This document shows, one piece after another, positions 34,486 through 43,284 of a stretch of DNA of 64,000 nucleotides. The stretch is from CAYWOS01 sp964459985 (GTDB lineage: Bacteria; Bacillota; Clostridia; Christensenellales; Aristaeellaceae). The notes under the pieces were generated by a model. It ran no database searches. It had not been told where the DNA came from and worked only from the letters and a program-made list of their open reading frames with translations. Where the stretch lies: the NCBI GenBank assembly GCA_964459985.1, contig CAYWOS010000011.1, forward strand, positions 1 to 64,000, written 5' to 3'. The position numbers were made by a program, and so were the translations under genes. Each line of letters opens with the position of its first letter. Position 1 is the first letter of the stretch.

Positions 34486-37063
34486 ATGAGCGAAAAAGCC
34501 TTCCATATGGAGAAAACCTATAACCCGCAGGCGATCGAGCAATCGACCTACGAAGCGTGGGAGAATTCCGGCGCGTTCACGCCGAAAATCGACAAGCGCC
34601 GCAAGCCCTTCACCATGGTCATGCCGCCGCCCAACATCACGGGGCAGCTTCACATCGGGCACGCGCTGGACTGCATCGCGCAGGACTCGCTCATCCGCTA
34701 TCACAGGATGAAGGGCGATCCCACGCTGTGGCTGCCCGGCACCGATCACGCCTCGATCGCCACCGAGGTCAAGATCGTGGACGCGCTGCGCGAGGAGGGG
34801 CTGTCCAAGGAAGCGCTCGGGCGCGAGAAATTCCTCGAGCGCGCGTGGGCGTGGAAAAAGGAGTACGGCGGGCGCATCACCAAACAGCTTCGCAAGCTCG
34901 GCGCTTCCTGCGACTGGACGCGCGAACGCTTCACGATGGACGAGGGCTGCTCCCGCGCCGTGCGCGAGGTGTTCGTCAGCCTGTACGAAAAGGGTCTGAT
35001 CTATCGCGGCGACCGCATCATCAACTGGTGCCCCGACTGCAAAACGGCGCTGTCCGACGCCGAGGTGGAATACGAGGAACAGGCGTCGCACCTGTGGCAC
35101 ATCCGCTATCCCGCTTCGGACGGCGGCGAGGGCGTGGTGGTCGCCACGACGCGCCCCGAAACGATGCTGGGCGATACCGGCGTCGCCGTTAACCCTAACG
35201 ACGCGCGCTATGCGTCGCTCGTGGGCAAAAGCGTGATGCTGCCGCTCATGAACCGCGCAATCCCCGTCGTCGCCGACGATTACGTCGAAATGGATTTCGG
35301 CACGGGCGCGGTCAAAATGACGCCGGCGCACGACCCCAACGATTTCGAGGTCGCCAAGCGCCATCATTTGCAGGTGCTGCGCGTCACCAACGACGACGGC
35401 ACGATGAACGAAAACGCCGGCAAGTATCAGGGATTGTCCGGCATGGATTGCCGCAAGGCGGTCGTCGAGGATCTCGAAAAGCTCGGGCTGCTCGTGAAAA
35501 TCGAGGACTATTCGCACAACGTCGGCACCTGCTATCGCTGCCATACGACCGTCGAGCCGCTCGTCAGCCGCCAGTGGTTCGTCAGCATGGAACCGCTCGC
35601 CAAGCCCGCGATCGAGGCGGTGCGAAACGGCGACACGCAGATCGTGCCCGAGCGCTTCACAAAAACGTATTACAACTGGATGGAAAACATCCGCGACTGG
35701 TGCATTTCGCGCCAGCTCTGTTNNNNNNNNNNNNNNNNNNNNNNNNNAGCGCCTGCGTCAGGACGAGGACGTGCTCGACACGTGGTTTTCCTCGGCGCTC
35801 TGGCCCTTTTCCACGCTCGGCTGGCCCGACAAGACCGATGATCTCGACTATTTCTACCCCACCTCCACCGTGGCGACGGGCTACGACATCATTTTCTTCT
35901 GGGACGCGCGCATGATCTTTTCAGGGCTGGCGCATACCGGCAAAACGCCCTTTGACCGCGTGGTGCTGCACGGGCTGGTGCGCGACGCGCAGGGGCGCAA
36001 GATGTCCAAATCGCTGGGCAACGGCGTCGATCCGCTCGAAATCATCGAGCAGTACGGCGCGGACGCGCTCAGGTTCTCGCTGTGCATGGGCGTCAGCCCG
36101 GGCAACGACATGCGCTTCTCCATCGACAAGGTGGAAATGGCGCGCAATTTCGCCAACAAGGTGTGGAACGCCTCGCGCTTCGTGCTCATGAACATGGACG
36201 GCGCGGAAACGCTCGAGGGCAAATCGCTGCTGACGCCCGACAAGTGGATTCTGACAAAATACCAAAGCGCGCTGCGCGACGTGACGCGCGCCTACGAGGA
36301 CGCCGATTACGGCATGATCACCCAGCGCTTGTACGATTTCATCTGGAGCGAGTTCTGCGACTGGTACATCGAGCTGGCCAAGAGCGCGCTGCTTGGCGAC
36401 GATCCCGTGCGCAAGAGCGCCGTGCGCGCCGTGCTGCAGGAGGTGCTGTCGGGGCTGCTGCGCATGCTGCATCCCTTCATGCCCTTCCTGACGGAAGAAC
36501 TATACAAGAATCTCCCGGCGCACGAGGGGCAGTCCTGCATGATGTCCGCGTGGCCCGCCGCCGAGGAAAAATATGATTTTGCCGAGGCGAGCGCGCGCAT
36601 GGAGGGCGTGATGGACATCATCCGCGCCGTGCGCAACCTGCGCGCCGACATGAACGTGCAGCCGGGGCACAAGGCGCGGCTCATGCTGCTGCCCGCCGAC
36701 GGCTGGACGGACACGCTGACCTCCTCCGAAACGTACTTCCGCCGTCTCGCCAACGTGTCCGCGCTCGAAATCCTGAAGAGCGATCAGGTCATCGGCGAAA
36801 AGACCGTCGGCGCGGTGTGCGCGGCGGCGTCGCTGTTCATTCCGCTGGGCGATCTGGTCGATCTTGACAAGGAGCGCGCGCGCGTCAGGAAAGAATACGA
36901 CAACCTGCTGGGCGAGATCGCGCGCTCGGAGGGCAAGCTCCAGAATCAGGGTTTCGTGCGGAAAGCGCCCCCGGCGCTGATCGAAGCCGAAAAGGAAAAG
37001 CTCGAAAAAAACAAGGCCATGCTGGCGTCGCTTGAGAGCCGTATGGCGGAATTGAACGCGTAA
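34486..37063 (+). CDS. valS: Valyl-tRNA synthetase, split by an assembly gap
   Basis: Class I synthetase. MEKTYNPQAIEQSTYEAWE start, HIGH motif PNITGQLHIGHALD, editing (CP1) domain, KMSKS loop (GRKMSKSLGNGVDP), C-terminal coiled coil (DLVDLDKERARVRKEYDN). At 35723-35747 there are 25 N: before them the frame reads DWCISRQLC, after them RLRQDEDVLDTWFSS in another phase. In ValS these two are normally about 35-40 residues apart (zinc-region loop), so more than 25 bases are missing, and frame arithmetic says a multiple of three. AGGAGG before the ATG. Overlaps rsmH (TAATG). Confidence 0.95.
35723..35747. other. Assembly gap (25 N) inside valS
   Basis: 25 undetermined bases. The open frame shifts phase across it, so the real gap is not 25 bases. 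Confidence 0.98.
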
Positions 37064-37995
37064 TGGCGTTTTCGCACGTGCCCGTCATGCTTGACGAGGT
37101 GCTCGCCTATCTTGATCCCAAGGCGGGCGGCGTGTTTGCCGACGGCACGCTGGGCGGCGGCGGCCACAGCGAGGGCATTCTGTCCGCCGCGCCCGGCGTC
37201 ACGCTCTACGGCATCGACCGCGACGAAGCGGCGATCGCCGCCGCCACCGCGCGTCTGGCCGGGTTTGACGGTTTTCACGCGATTCACGGCAATTTCCATG
37301 ACGTCAAGGCGCTGCTGCCCGGCGCGGCGCTCGACGGCGGGCTGCTTGATCTGGGCGTGTCCTCCCATCAGCTCGACACGCCCGAGCGCGGCTTTTCCTA
37401 TCACGAGGACGCGCCGCTGGACATGCGCATGGACGCGTCGCGGGGCATGACGGCGGCGGACTACCTGAACACCGTTTCGGAACGCGATTTCGCCCGCGCG
37501 CTGTACGATTACGGCGACGAGAAATGGGCGGCGCGCATCGCCAAAATCCTCGTGGAAAAGCGAAGGGAAACACCGCTCAAAACGACCTTCGATCTCGTCG
37601 CGGTCGTCGACGCCGCCATTCCCAAGGCGGTGCGCCGCAAGGACGAGGGGCACCCCGCGCGAAGGACGTTTCAGGCGGTGCGCATCGCCGTCAACGACGA
37701 ATTGGCGCCGCTTACGCAGGCGCTGACCGATTGGGTCGATCTGCTGAAGCCCGGCGGCAGGCTGTGCGTGCTCACCTTTCATTCCATCGAGGACAGGCTG
37801 GTGAAAACAGCCTTTCGGACGCTGCAAAACCCCTGCGTCTGCCCGCCCAAAGCGCCGATCTGCACCTGCGGCAAAAAAAGCGTCGGGCGCGCGCTGGGCG
37901 GCGGCGCGATCAAGCCGTCCGGGGACGAAATCGCGCGCAACCCCCGCGCGCACAGCGCCACGCTGCGCGTATTTGAAAAGGGAGGGCTTTCATGA
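37063..37995 (+). CDS. rsmH: 16S rRNA (cytosine(1402)-N4)-methyltransferase
   Basis: 310 aa. Methylates N4 of C1402 in the ribosomal P site. HVPVMLDEVLAYLDPKAGGVFADGTLGGGGHSEGIL is the SAM-binding start; DGGLLDLGVSSHQLD and LTFHSIEDRLVK are family motifs. ATG overlaps the valS stop (TAATG). In most Firmicutes rsmH stands in the division/cell-wall (dcw) cluster; here it is with valS and rsmI. Confidence 0.96.
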   Translation: MAFSHVPVMLDEVLAYLDPKAGGVFADGTLGGGGHSEGILSAAPGVTLYGIDRDEAAIAAATARLAGFDGFHAIHGNFHDVKALLPGAALDGGLLDLGVSSHQLDTPERGFSYHEDAPLDMRMDASRGMTAADYLNTVSERDFARALYDYGDEKWAARIAKILVEKRRETPLKTTFDLVAVVDAAIPKAVRRKDEGHPARRTFQAVRIAVNDELAPLTQALTDWVDLLKPGGRLCVLTFHSIEDRLVKTAFRTLQNPCVCPPKAPICTCGKKSVGRALGGGAIKPSGDEIARNPRAHSATLRVFEKGGLS

Positions 37996-38852
37996 CGCTT
38001 TACGTCGTCGCCACGCCCATCGGCAACCTGTCCGATATGAGCCCGCGCGCGATCGATACGCTGCGCTCGGTCGCGCTCATCGCCGCCGAGGATACGCGCG
38101 TCACCATGAAACTGCTCTCGCACTTTGACATTCACACGCCCATGACGAGCTGCCATCAGCACAACGAGCAGTCGAAGGCGCAGGCGATCGTCGATCGCAT
38201 GACCGCCGAAAACATCGATGTCGCGCTCGTCACCGACGCCGGCACGCCCGCGATTTCCGATCCCGGCACAGCGCTCGTCCGCGCCGCCGCGCAAAGCGGC
38301 GTACCCGTGGTCGCCGTCGCCGGTCCCTCCGCCATGGCGGCGGCGATGTCGGTGAGCGGGTTTGATCTGACCGAGTTCACTTTTTACGGCTTTCTCCCGC
38401 GCGAGAAAAAGGCGCTCGAGGACAAACTGACCGACATCGCGCGCAAGTCGGCGGGCGCGATCCTCCACGAATCGCCCTACCGCGTGATCGATCTGATGCG
38501 CATGATCGCGCGGACGCTGCCCGGCGCGCTGGTCAGCGCAAGCTGCGATCTGACGAAACTGCACGAGCTGACGCTTCGCGGCACGGCGCAGGAAGTGCTG
38601 TCGGCGCTCGAAGCCAACGAAAAGGCCGAAAAGGGCGAGTACTGCCTCGTGCTCGATCTGCGCGGCGTGACGCCGCCCGCGCAGGATATCAAGCCCGATG
38701 TCTCTCTCGAGGCGAGACTATTCGATTTGATCCTTCAGGGCGTCTCGCTCCGCGACGCGCAAAAGCGCCTCGTCGAATCGGGCGAAAAGAAAAACGCCGT
38801 CTACGCGGCGGCGCTCAAGGTCCGGGAACGGCTCGGAAGCGGCGACAAATAA
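37992..38852 (+). CDS. rsmI: 16S rRNA (cytidine(1402)-2'-O)-methyltransferase
   Basis: 286 aa of the tetrapyrrole-methylase fold. Methylates the 2'-OH of C1402, the same nucleotide as RsmH. LYVVATPIGNLSDMSPRAI, AAEDTRVT and FYGFLPREKK are typical. The start overlaps the rsmH stop by 4 bases (ATGA). Terminator at 38867-38903. Confidence 0.96.
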   Translation: MTLYVVATPIGNLSDMSPRAIDTLRSVALIAAEDTRVTMKLLSHFDIHTPMTSCHQHNEQSKAQAIVDRMTAENIDVALVTDAGTPAISDPGTALVRAAAQSGVPVVAVAGPSAMAAAMSVSGFDLTEFTFYGFLPREKKALEDKLTDIARKSAGAILHESPYRVIDLMRMIARTLPGALVSASCDLTKLHELTLRGTAQEVLSALEANEKAEKGEYCLVLDLRGVTPPAQDIKPDVSLEARLFDLILQGVSLRDAQKRLVESGEKKNAVYAAALKVRERLGSGDK

Positions 38853-38866
38853 CGAAACAAATCAAT

Positions 38867-38903
38867 CGGGCGGCTGTCGGATCATGACGGCCGCCCGCTT
38901 TTT
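38867..38903 (+). terminator. Terminator between rsmI and convergent rpiB
   Basis: CGGGCGGCTGTC (38867-38878) pairs with GACGGCCGCCCG (38886-38897) with one G-U pair, then CTTTTT. Confidence 0.85.
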
Positions 38904-38909
38904 CGCGCT

Positions 38910-39362
38910 TTATTCGATCGCGTCGCCGTTTTCGATCAGGGGAAACATATCGATGCGGCGCTGGTGCCGCCCGCCCTCGAACGGCGTCTCAAGGAAAATC
39001 TCGGTCAGCATCGCCGCCGTTTCGGGGCCGACCACCCTTCCGCCCATCGCCAGGATGTTGCAGTCGTTGTGCAGACGGCTGTACTTGATGCTGTACGCGT
39101 CCGAGCAGCAGCAACAGCGCGCGCCGCGCACCTTGTTCGCCGCCATTGAAATGCCCACGCCCGTGCCGCACAGCACGATGCCGCGATCCGCCTCGCCCCG
39201 CGCGACCATGTTCGCCACGCGCACGCCGTACACCGGATAATCGCGCGTGTCGCCCTCGCGGTAACCCAAAAAGACATAGTCGACGCCGTGATTCTCAAGT
39301 ACCTCCTCGATCGCCTTGACCAGCGGAAGCCCCGCCGGATCGCACGCCATGGCCAGTTTCAT
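38910..39362 (-). CDS. rpiB: Ribose 5-phosphate isomerase B (RpiB/LacAB family)
   Basis: 150 aa. Interconverts ribose 5-phosphate and ribulose 5-phosphate. Catalytic Cys65 in VLCGTGVGISMAANK, His in SRLHNDCNILAMGG. Two oddities: the usual CDHAG near the N-terminus is CDPAG (His replaced by Pro at residue 9), and residues 83-86 are four cysteines in a row (ARCCCCSDAYS). It may act on another sugar phosphate such as allose- or galactose-6-phosphate. Confidence 0.88.
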   Translation of the reverse strand: MKLAMACDPAGLPLVKAIEEVLENHGVDYVFLGYREGDTRDYPVYGVRVANMVARGEADRGIVLCGTGVGISMAANKVRGARCCCCSDAYSIKYSRLHNDCNILAMGGRVVGPETAAMLTEIFLETPFEGGRHQRRIDMFPLIENGDAIE

Positions 39363-39386
39363 TTCAACTCACACTCCCTCGCCGAT

Positions 39387-39415
39387 ATTATACGTCCTGC
39401 CGCCCGTCGGCGCAA
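39387..39415 (-). promoter_or_regulatory. Sigma-A type promoter of rpiB
   Basis: On the minus strand: TTGCGC (39415-39410), a 17-base spacer, perfect TATAAT (39392-39387). The plus-strand promoter for the carboxyltransferase operon is not clear; TAGAAT at 39483 with TTGGGC 19 bases upstream is the best candidate. Confidence 0.82.
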
Positions 39416-39585
39416 GAATGCAATCTTTACAAAAAAGTAATAATTATTTCGGAACGGTTGGGCAGGAAATAGGCGTGCCATGTAGAATAAGCGAAATTGG
39501 GTCAGGATGGTGATTCTATTTTGACCGCCCATGTCGGTTTCCGCCGCCGGGCGTACGGACGATAGACGAAACGGAGGGGCATACC

Positions 39586-41040
39586 ATGGACATGACAGAT
39601 CTGACGCGCAGGATCGCAGCGCGCAAATCCGCCGTCTCGCGGGGAGACGCCGAGCGCGTCGCCAGGCAGCACGCGGCGGGCAAATGCACGGCGCGCGAGC
39701 GCGCCGCCAAGCTGTTTGACGACGGCAGCTTTATCGAAACGGCGGCGCTCAAACAGGACGCGGCCGTCGTTACGGGCTACGGTACGGTGCGCGGCCGCGC
39801 GGCGTACTGCTTCGCGCAGGACTACACGGTTTCGGGCGGCGCGCTGTCCCGGGCGCAGTCCGACAAAATTATCGATCTGATCAATCTGGCGCAGACCACC
39901 GGCGCGCCGGTCGTCGCGCTGATGGACGGCGCGGGCGTCCGGCTCGACGACGGCATGGACGTCCTGCCCTCCTGCGCCGCCGTGCTGCGCCGTCTGGCGC
40001 GGTTGTCCGGCGTTTGCCCGATCATCGCCTGCGTCATGGGCGAGTGCCGGGGCGTCGCCACGCTGTTCACGCAAATCGCCGATATCGCCGTACAGGTCGG
40101 GAAAACGGGCGCGCTCGCGCTGCACACGGCGCTGGTCATGAACGCCGCGTCGGGCAAAACGGCGGGCGAAAACGAGCTTTTCGGCGCGGAGGAAATGGCG
40201 CGTCAGGGCGCGGTCGCGCTCAAAGCCGCCACCGAGGAGGAGGCGACGGCGCTGATCCTTTCGCTGATCGATCTTCTGCCCTCCTCCAACACCGAGGACG
40301 CGCCCCTGCTTGAAAACGACGATCTGAACCGCGTCCTGTACACGCTTTCTCCCGACGAAACGCTGCCCCTGATCACCGAGATCGCCGATAACGGGCAGAT
40401 CGTCGAGTTGTTCGCCGAATACGGCGCCGCCGCGCGCATCGCGCTGTGCCGCGCCGGCGGGCGCACGGCGGGCGTGATCGCCACCGATCCGAAACGGGAC
40501 GGCGGACGCCTCGACGCCGACGCCTGCCGCAAGATCGCGCGCTTCGTGCGCCTGTGCGACTGCTACGGACTGCCCGTTGTGACGCTGCTGAACACGGACG
40601 GGCTCGCCGTGCCGCAGGCCGCGCGGCAGGCGGACGCCATGCGCGCCGCCGCGCAGATGCTCTACGCCTACGCCGAGGCGACGTGCCCCAAGATCGCCGT
40701 GATCCTCGGCAACGCCGTGGGCGCGGCGTATGTCGCCATGGGCGGCAAAAGCATCGCCGACGTCGCCTACGCGTGGCCGACCGCCATGCTCTCCCCGCTC
40801 ACCCGCGAAACCGCCGTGCAGACGCTTTTCCGGGATCGTCTGGATCAGGGCGAGGACCGCGCGGCGCTCGAGGACGAGTACGCGGCGAATCACGGCGCGC
40901 TCGAAGCGGCGCAGGCCGGCCTTGTCGACGATGTGATCGAGCCGCGCGAAACGCGCAAAACGCTCATCGCCGCCATGGAGTTCCTCGCGTCCAAGCATGA
41001 CGTCAACCTGCCCCGCAAGCACGGCAACATCCCGCTTTAA
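39586..41040 (+). CDS. mmdA: Acyl-CoA carboxyltransferase subunit (methylmalonyl-CoA decarboxylase alpha / 12S type)
   Basis: 484 aa with N- and C-terminal crotonase-fold carboxyltransferase halves. Signs: CTARERAAKLFDDGSFIET, GGALSRAQSDKIIDLINLAQTTGAPVVALMDGAG; second half with PKIAVILGNAVGAAYVAMGG. Moves CO2 between methylmalonyl- or propionyl-CoA-type substrates and the biotin carrier. First gene of five: mmdA, gamma/delta subunit, biotin carrier, Na+ pump beta and a pyruvate/oxaloacetate-type carboxyltransferase. GGAGGGG precedes the ATG. Confidence 0.88.
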   Translation: MDMTDLTRRIAARKSAVSRGDAERVARQHAAGKCTARERAAKLFDDGSFIETAALKQDAAVVTGYGTVRGRAAYCFAQDYTVSGGALSRAQSDKIIDLINLAQTTGAPVVALMDGAGVRLDDGMDVLPSCAAVLRRLARLSGVCPIIACVMGECRGVATLFTQIADIAVQVGKTGALALHTALVMNAASGKTAGENELFGAEEMARQGAVALKAATEEEATALILSLIDLLPSSNTEDAPLLENDDLNRVLYTLSPDETLPLITEIADNGQIVELFAEYGAAARIALCRAGGRTAGVIATDPKRDGGRLDADACRKIARFVRLCDCYGLPVVTLLNTDGLAVPQAARQADAMRAAAQMLYAYAEATCPKIAVILGNAVGAAYVAMGGKSIADVAYAWPTAMLSPLTRETAVQTLFRDRLDQGEDRAALEDEYAANHGALEAAQAGLVDDVIEPRETRKTLIAAMEFLASKHDVNLPRKHGNIPL

Positions 41041-41052
41041 GGAGGTCTGGAG

Positions 41053-41400
41053 ATGGATATTTTTCTTTCCGGGCTTTCAACCGCCGGCACGGGCATCATC
41101 GTGGTGTTCATCGGGCTGACTCTTCTGATCCTGTCGATATCCGTCATGGCGCTGTTCAGGCGCAGGGGTGGCAAACCGTCCCCGGTCGCGGAAATCACAC
41201 CAGAGCCTCTCCCCGCGCCCGAAACGCCGCCCCAGCCGCCGATGAACGACGACGCGCTGATCGCCGTCCTCGCCGCCGCCGTCGCCGCCGTATGGCAGGG
41301 CGAAAAGAGCGGCTTCGTCGTCCGGCGCGTGCGCCGCGTCAACAACGCCCCCTCGTGGAACGCCTCGGCGAGAGACGAGCAGCTGTACAGTCACATGTAA
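41053..41400 (+). CDS. Small membrane subunit of Na+-pumping decarboxylase (OadG/MmdD-like)
   Basis: 115 aa, one N-terminal TM helix (GIIVVFIGLTLLILSISVMA), Pro-rich linker and a short C-terminal segment with basic residues and VNNAPSWNASARDEQ. Such subunits hold the complex together. AAGGAGG just before the start and 12 bases behind mmdA. Confidence 0.85.
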   Translation: MDIFLSGLSTAGTGIIVVFIGLTLLILSISVMALFRRRGGKPSPVAEITPEPLPAPETPPQPPMNDDALIAVLAAAVAAVWQGEKSGFVVRRVRRVNNAPSWNASARDEQLYSHM

Positions 41401-41436
41401 TTCCCGATCAGGCTAACAGAAAAGGAGATTGCGATC

Positions 41437-41844
41437 ATGCGTACATTCAATATCACCGTCAACGGCGTTTCCTATCAGGTAGAAGTTGAAGAAATCGGCG
41501 GCTCGCCCGTCGTATCCGCGCCCGCGGCTTCCGTCGCCCCTGTCGCGCCGACAGCGCCCGTTACGCCCGCAGCCCCGGCAGCGCCCGCCGCGCCGGCTCC
41601 CGCGCCCAAGCCCGCCGCGCCCGTCGCGGGCGGCACCAAGGTCACCGCGCCCATGCCCGGCTCGATCCTCGACGTCAAGGTCGCGCCCGGTCAGGCGGTC
41701 AAAAAGAACGACGTGCTCGTCGTGCTCGAAGCCATGAAAATGGAAAACGAGATCGTCGCGCTCGCCGACGGCACCGTTTCGCAGGTGCTGGTCGCCAAGG
41801 GCGCGTCGGTCAATTCGGGCGACGTCATGGTCGTCATGAACTGA
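41437..41844 (+). CDS. Biotin carrier protein of the decarboxylase/transcarboxylase
   Basis: 135 aa. N-terminal part MRTFNITVNGVSYQVEVEE, an Ala/Pro-rich flexible linker, then a biotinyl domain with the biotin Lys in VLEAMKMENEIVAL (the MKM motif). Carries CO2 between the carboxyltransferases and the membrane pump. AAAAGGAGAT before the ATG. Confidence 0.95.
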   Translation: MRTFNITVNGVSYQVEVEEIGGSPVVSAPAASVAPVAPTAPVTPAAPAAPAAPAPAPKPAAPVAGGTKVTAPMPGSILDVKVAPGQAVKKNDVLVVLEAMKMENEIVALADGTVSQVLVAKGASVNSGDVMVVMN

Positions 41845-41894
41845 CAAACCGCTTTCCTTCCGACCGCCGCGCATGAGAAAGTGAAGTGATCGAC

Positions 41895-43271
41895 ATGGAA
41901 ATCTTTGACACGCTGAAGAATTTGGCGGAGGGATCGGGCGTCGCCGCGCTGATTCGGGACCCGCTTCCCCTCGTGATGATCGCCATTGCCTGCGGGCTGA
42001 TCTATCTCGCCATCAAAAAGAAATACGAGCCACTTTTGCTGCTCCCCATCGCCTTCGGGATGCTGCTGACCAACCTGCCGCTCGGCGGGCTGACTGACGC
42101 GCCCAAAAACGTGATCAACGCGCAGGAGTACTATCACGGCAAGCAAGGCACGGCGATCGCCGTTACGGACGAAAACCTGTATGAGATCGCGCAGTCGGTC
42201 GTTTTGAATGACGATCAGATTCTGGTCAAAACGCCCGTCGAATTTGACGCCGACGGCAACGCGACGAAGTACAGCTACGACATCGCCGACAAGGAGGGCA
42301 ACGTCCTCTCCTCGCTCCAAAGCGTCACGCTGTACTCGCATCTGGAAACCTCGGGCGGACTGTTGTACTATCTGTATCAGGGCGTCCGGCTGGGCATTTT
42401 CCCGCCGCTCATCTTTTTAGGCGTCGGCGCGATGACCGATTTCGGCCCGCTCATCGCCAATCCGAAATCGCTTCTGCTGGGCGCGGCGGCGCAGCTTGGC
42501 ATTTTCTTTACCTTTATCGTGTGCCGCTTGCTCGGCTTCACCGGCGCGGAGGCGGCGTCCACCGGCATTATCGGCGGCGCGGACGGGCCGACGGCGATCT
42601 TCCTGACAAGCAAGCTGGCGCCGCATCTGCTCGGCCCCATCGCCGTGGCGGCGTACAGCTATATGGCGCTTGTGCCCGTGATCCAGCCGCCCATCATGCG
42701 CGCGCTGACCACCAAGGCCGAGCGGCAGATCGAAATGAAACAGCTCCGCGAGGTCAGCAAGACCGAAAAGATCGTTTTCCCCATTCTCGTCACCCTGATC
42801 GTCGCGCTGCTTCTGCCCTCCGCGCTGCCGCTCGTGGGCATGCTGATGCTGGGCAATCTGATGAAGGAATCGCTCGTCGTCGACCGCTTGAGCAAAACGG
42901 CGCAGAACGAGCTGATGAACATCGTGACCATCTTCTTAGGCGTCACGGTGGGCGCGACGGCAAACGCGAAAACCTTCCTGACGGAGCAGACGCTGATGAT
43001 CGTCGGGGTCGGCGTCGTCGCCTTCGGCGTGGGCACGGCGGGCGGCGTATTGCTCGCCAAGTTCATGAACCTGTTCCTCAAGGATAAAATCAACCCGCTC
43101 ATCGGATCGGCGGGCGTTTCCGCCGTGCCGATGGCGGCGCGCGTATCGCAGGTCGAAGGGCTGAAAGCCAAGCCCGGCAATTACCTGCTCATGCACGCGA
43201 TGGGGCCCAACGTCGCCGGCGTGATCGGATCGGCAATCGCGGCGGGCGTGCTGTTAAGCATGTTCGGTTAA
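41895..43271 (+). CDS. Na+-translocating decarboxylase beta subunit (OadB/MmdB/GcdB)
   Basis: 458 aa, multi-TM. Decarboxylates carboxybiotin and pumps Na+ outward. Family motifs: IFPPLIFLGVGAMTDFGPLIANPK, TGIIGGADGPTAIFL (the GGADGPT Na+-site loop) and SAVPMAARVSQVEG. Compared with usual OadB it has about 70 extra residues between the first TM pair and GGLLYYLYQGV (residues about 62-133; contains YYHGKQGTAIAV). The start could also be GTG at 41886; ATG at 41895 fits better. Confidence 0.93.
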   Translation: MEIFDTLKNLAEGSGVAALIRDPLPLVMIAIACGLIYLAIKKKYEPLLLLPIAFGMLLTNLPLGGLTDAPKNVINAQEYYHGKQGTAIAVTDENLYEIAQSVVLNDDQILVKTPVEFDADGNATKYSYDIADKEGNVLSSLQSVTLYSHLETSGGLLYYLYQGVRLGIFPPLIFLGVGAMTDFGPLIANPKSLLLGAAAQLGIFFTFIVCRLLGFTGAEAASTGIIGGADGPTAIFLTSKLAPHLLGPIAVAAYSYMALVPVIQPPIMRALTTKAERQIEMKQLREVSKTEKIVFPILVTLIVALLLPSALPLVGMLMLGNLMKESLVVDRLSKTAQNELMNIVTIFLGVTVGATANAKTFLTEQTLMIVGVGVVAFGVGTAGGVLLAKFMNLFLKDKINPLIGSAGVSAVPMAARVSQVEGLKAKPGNYLLMHAMGPNVAGVIGSAIAAGVLLSMFG

Positions 43272-43284
43272 GGAGGATAAAAAG

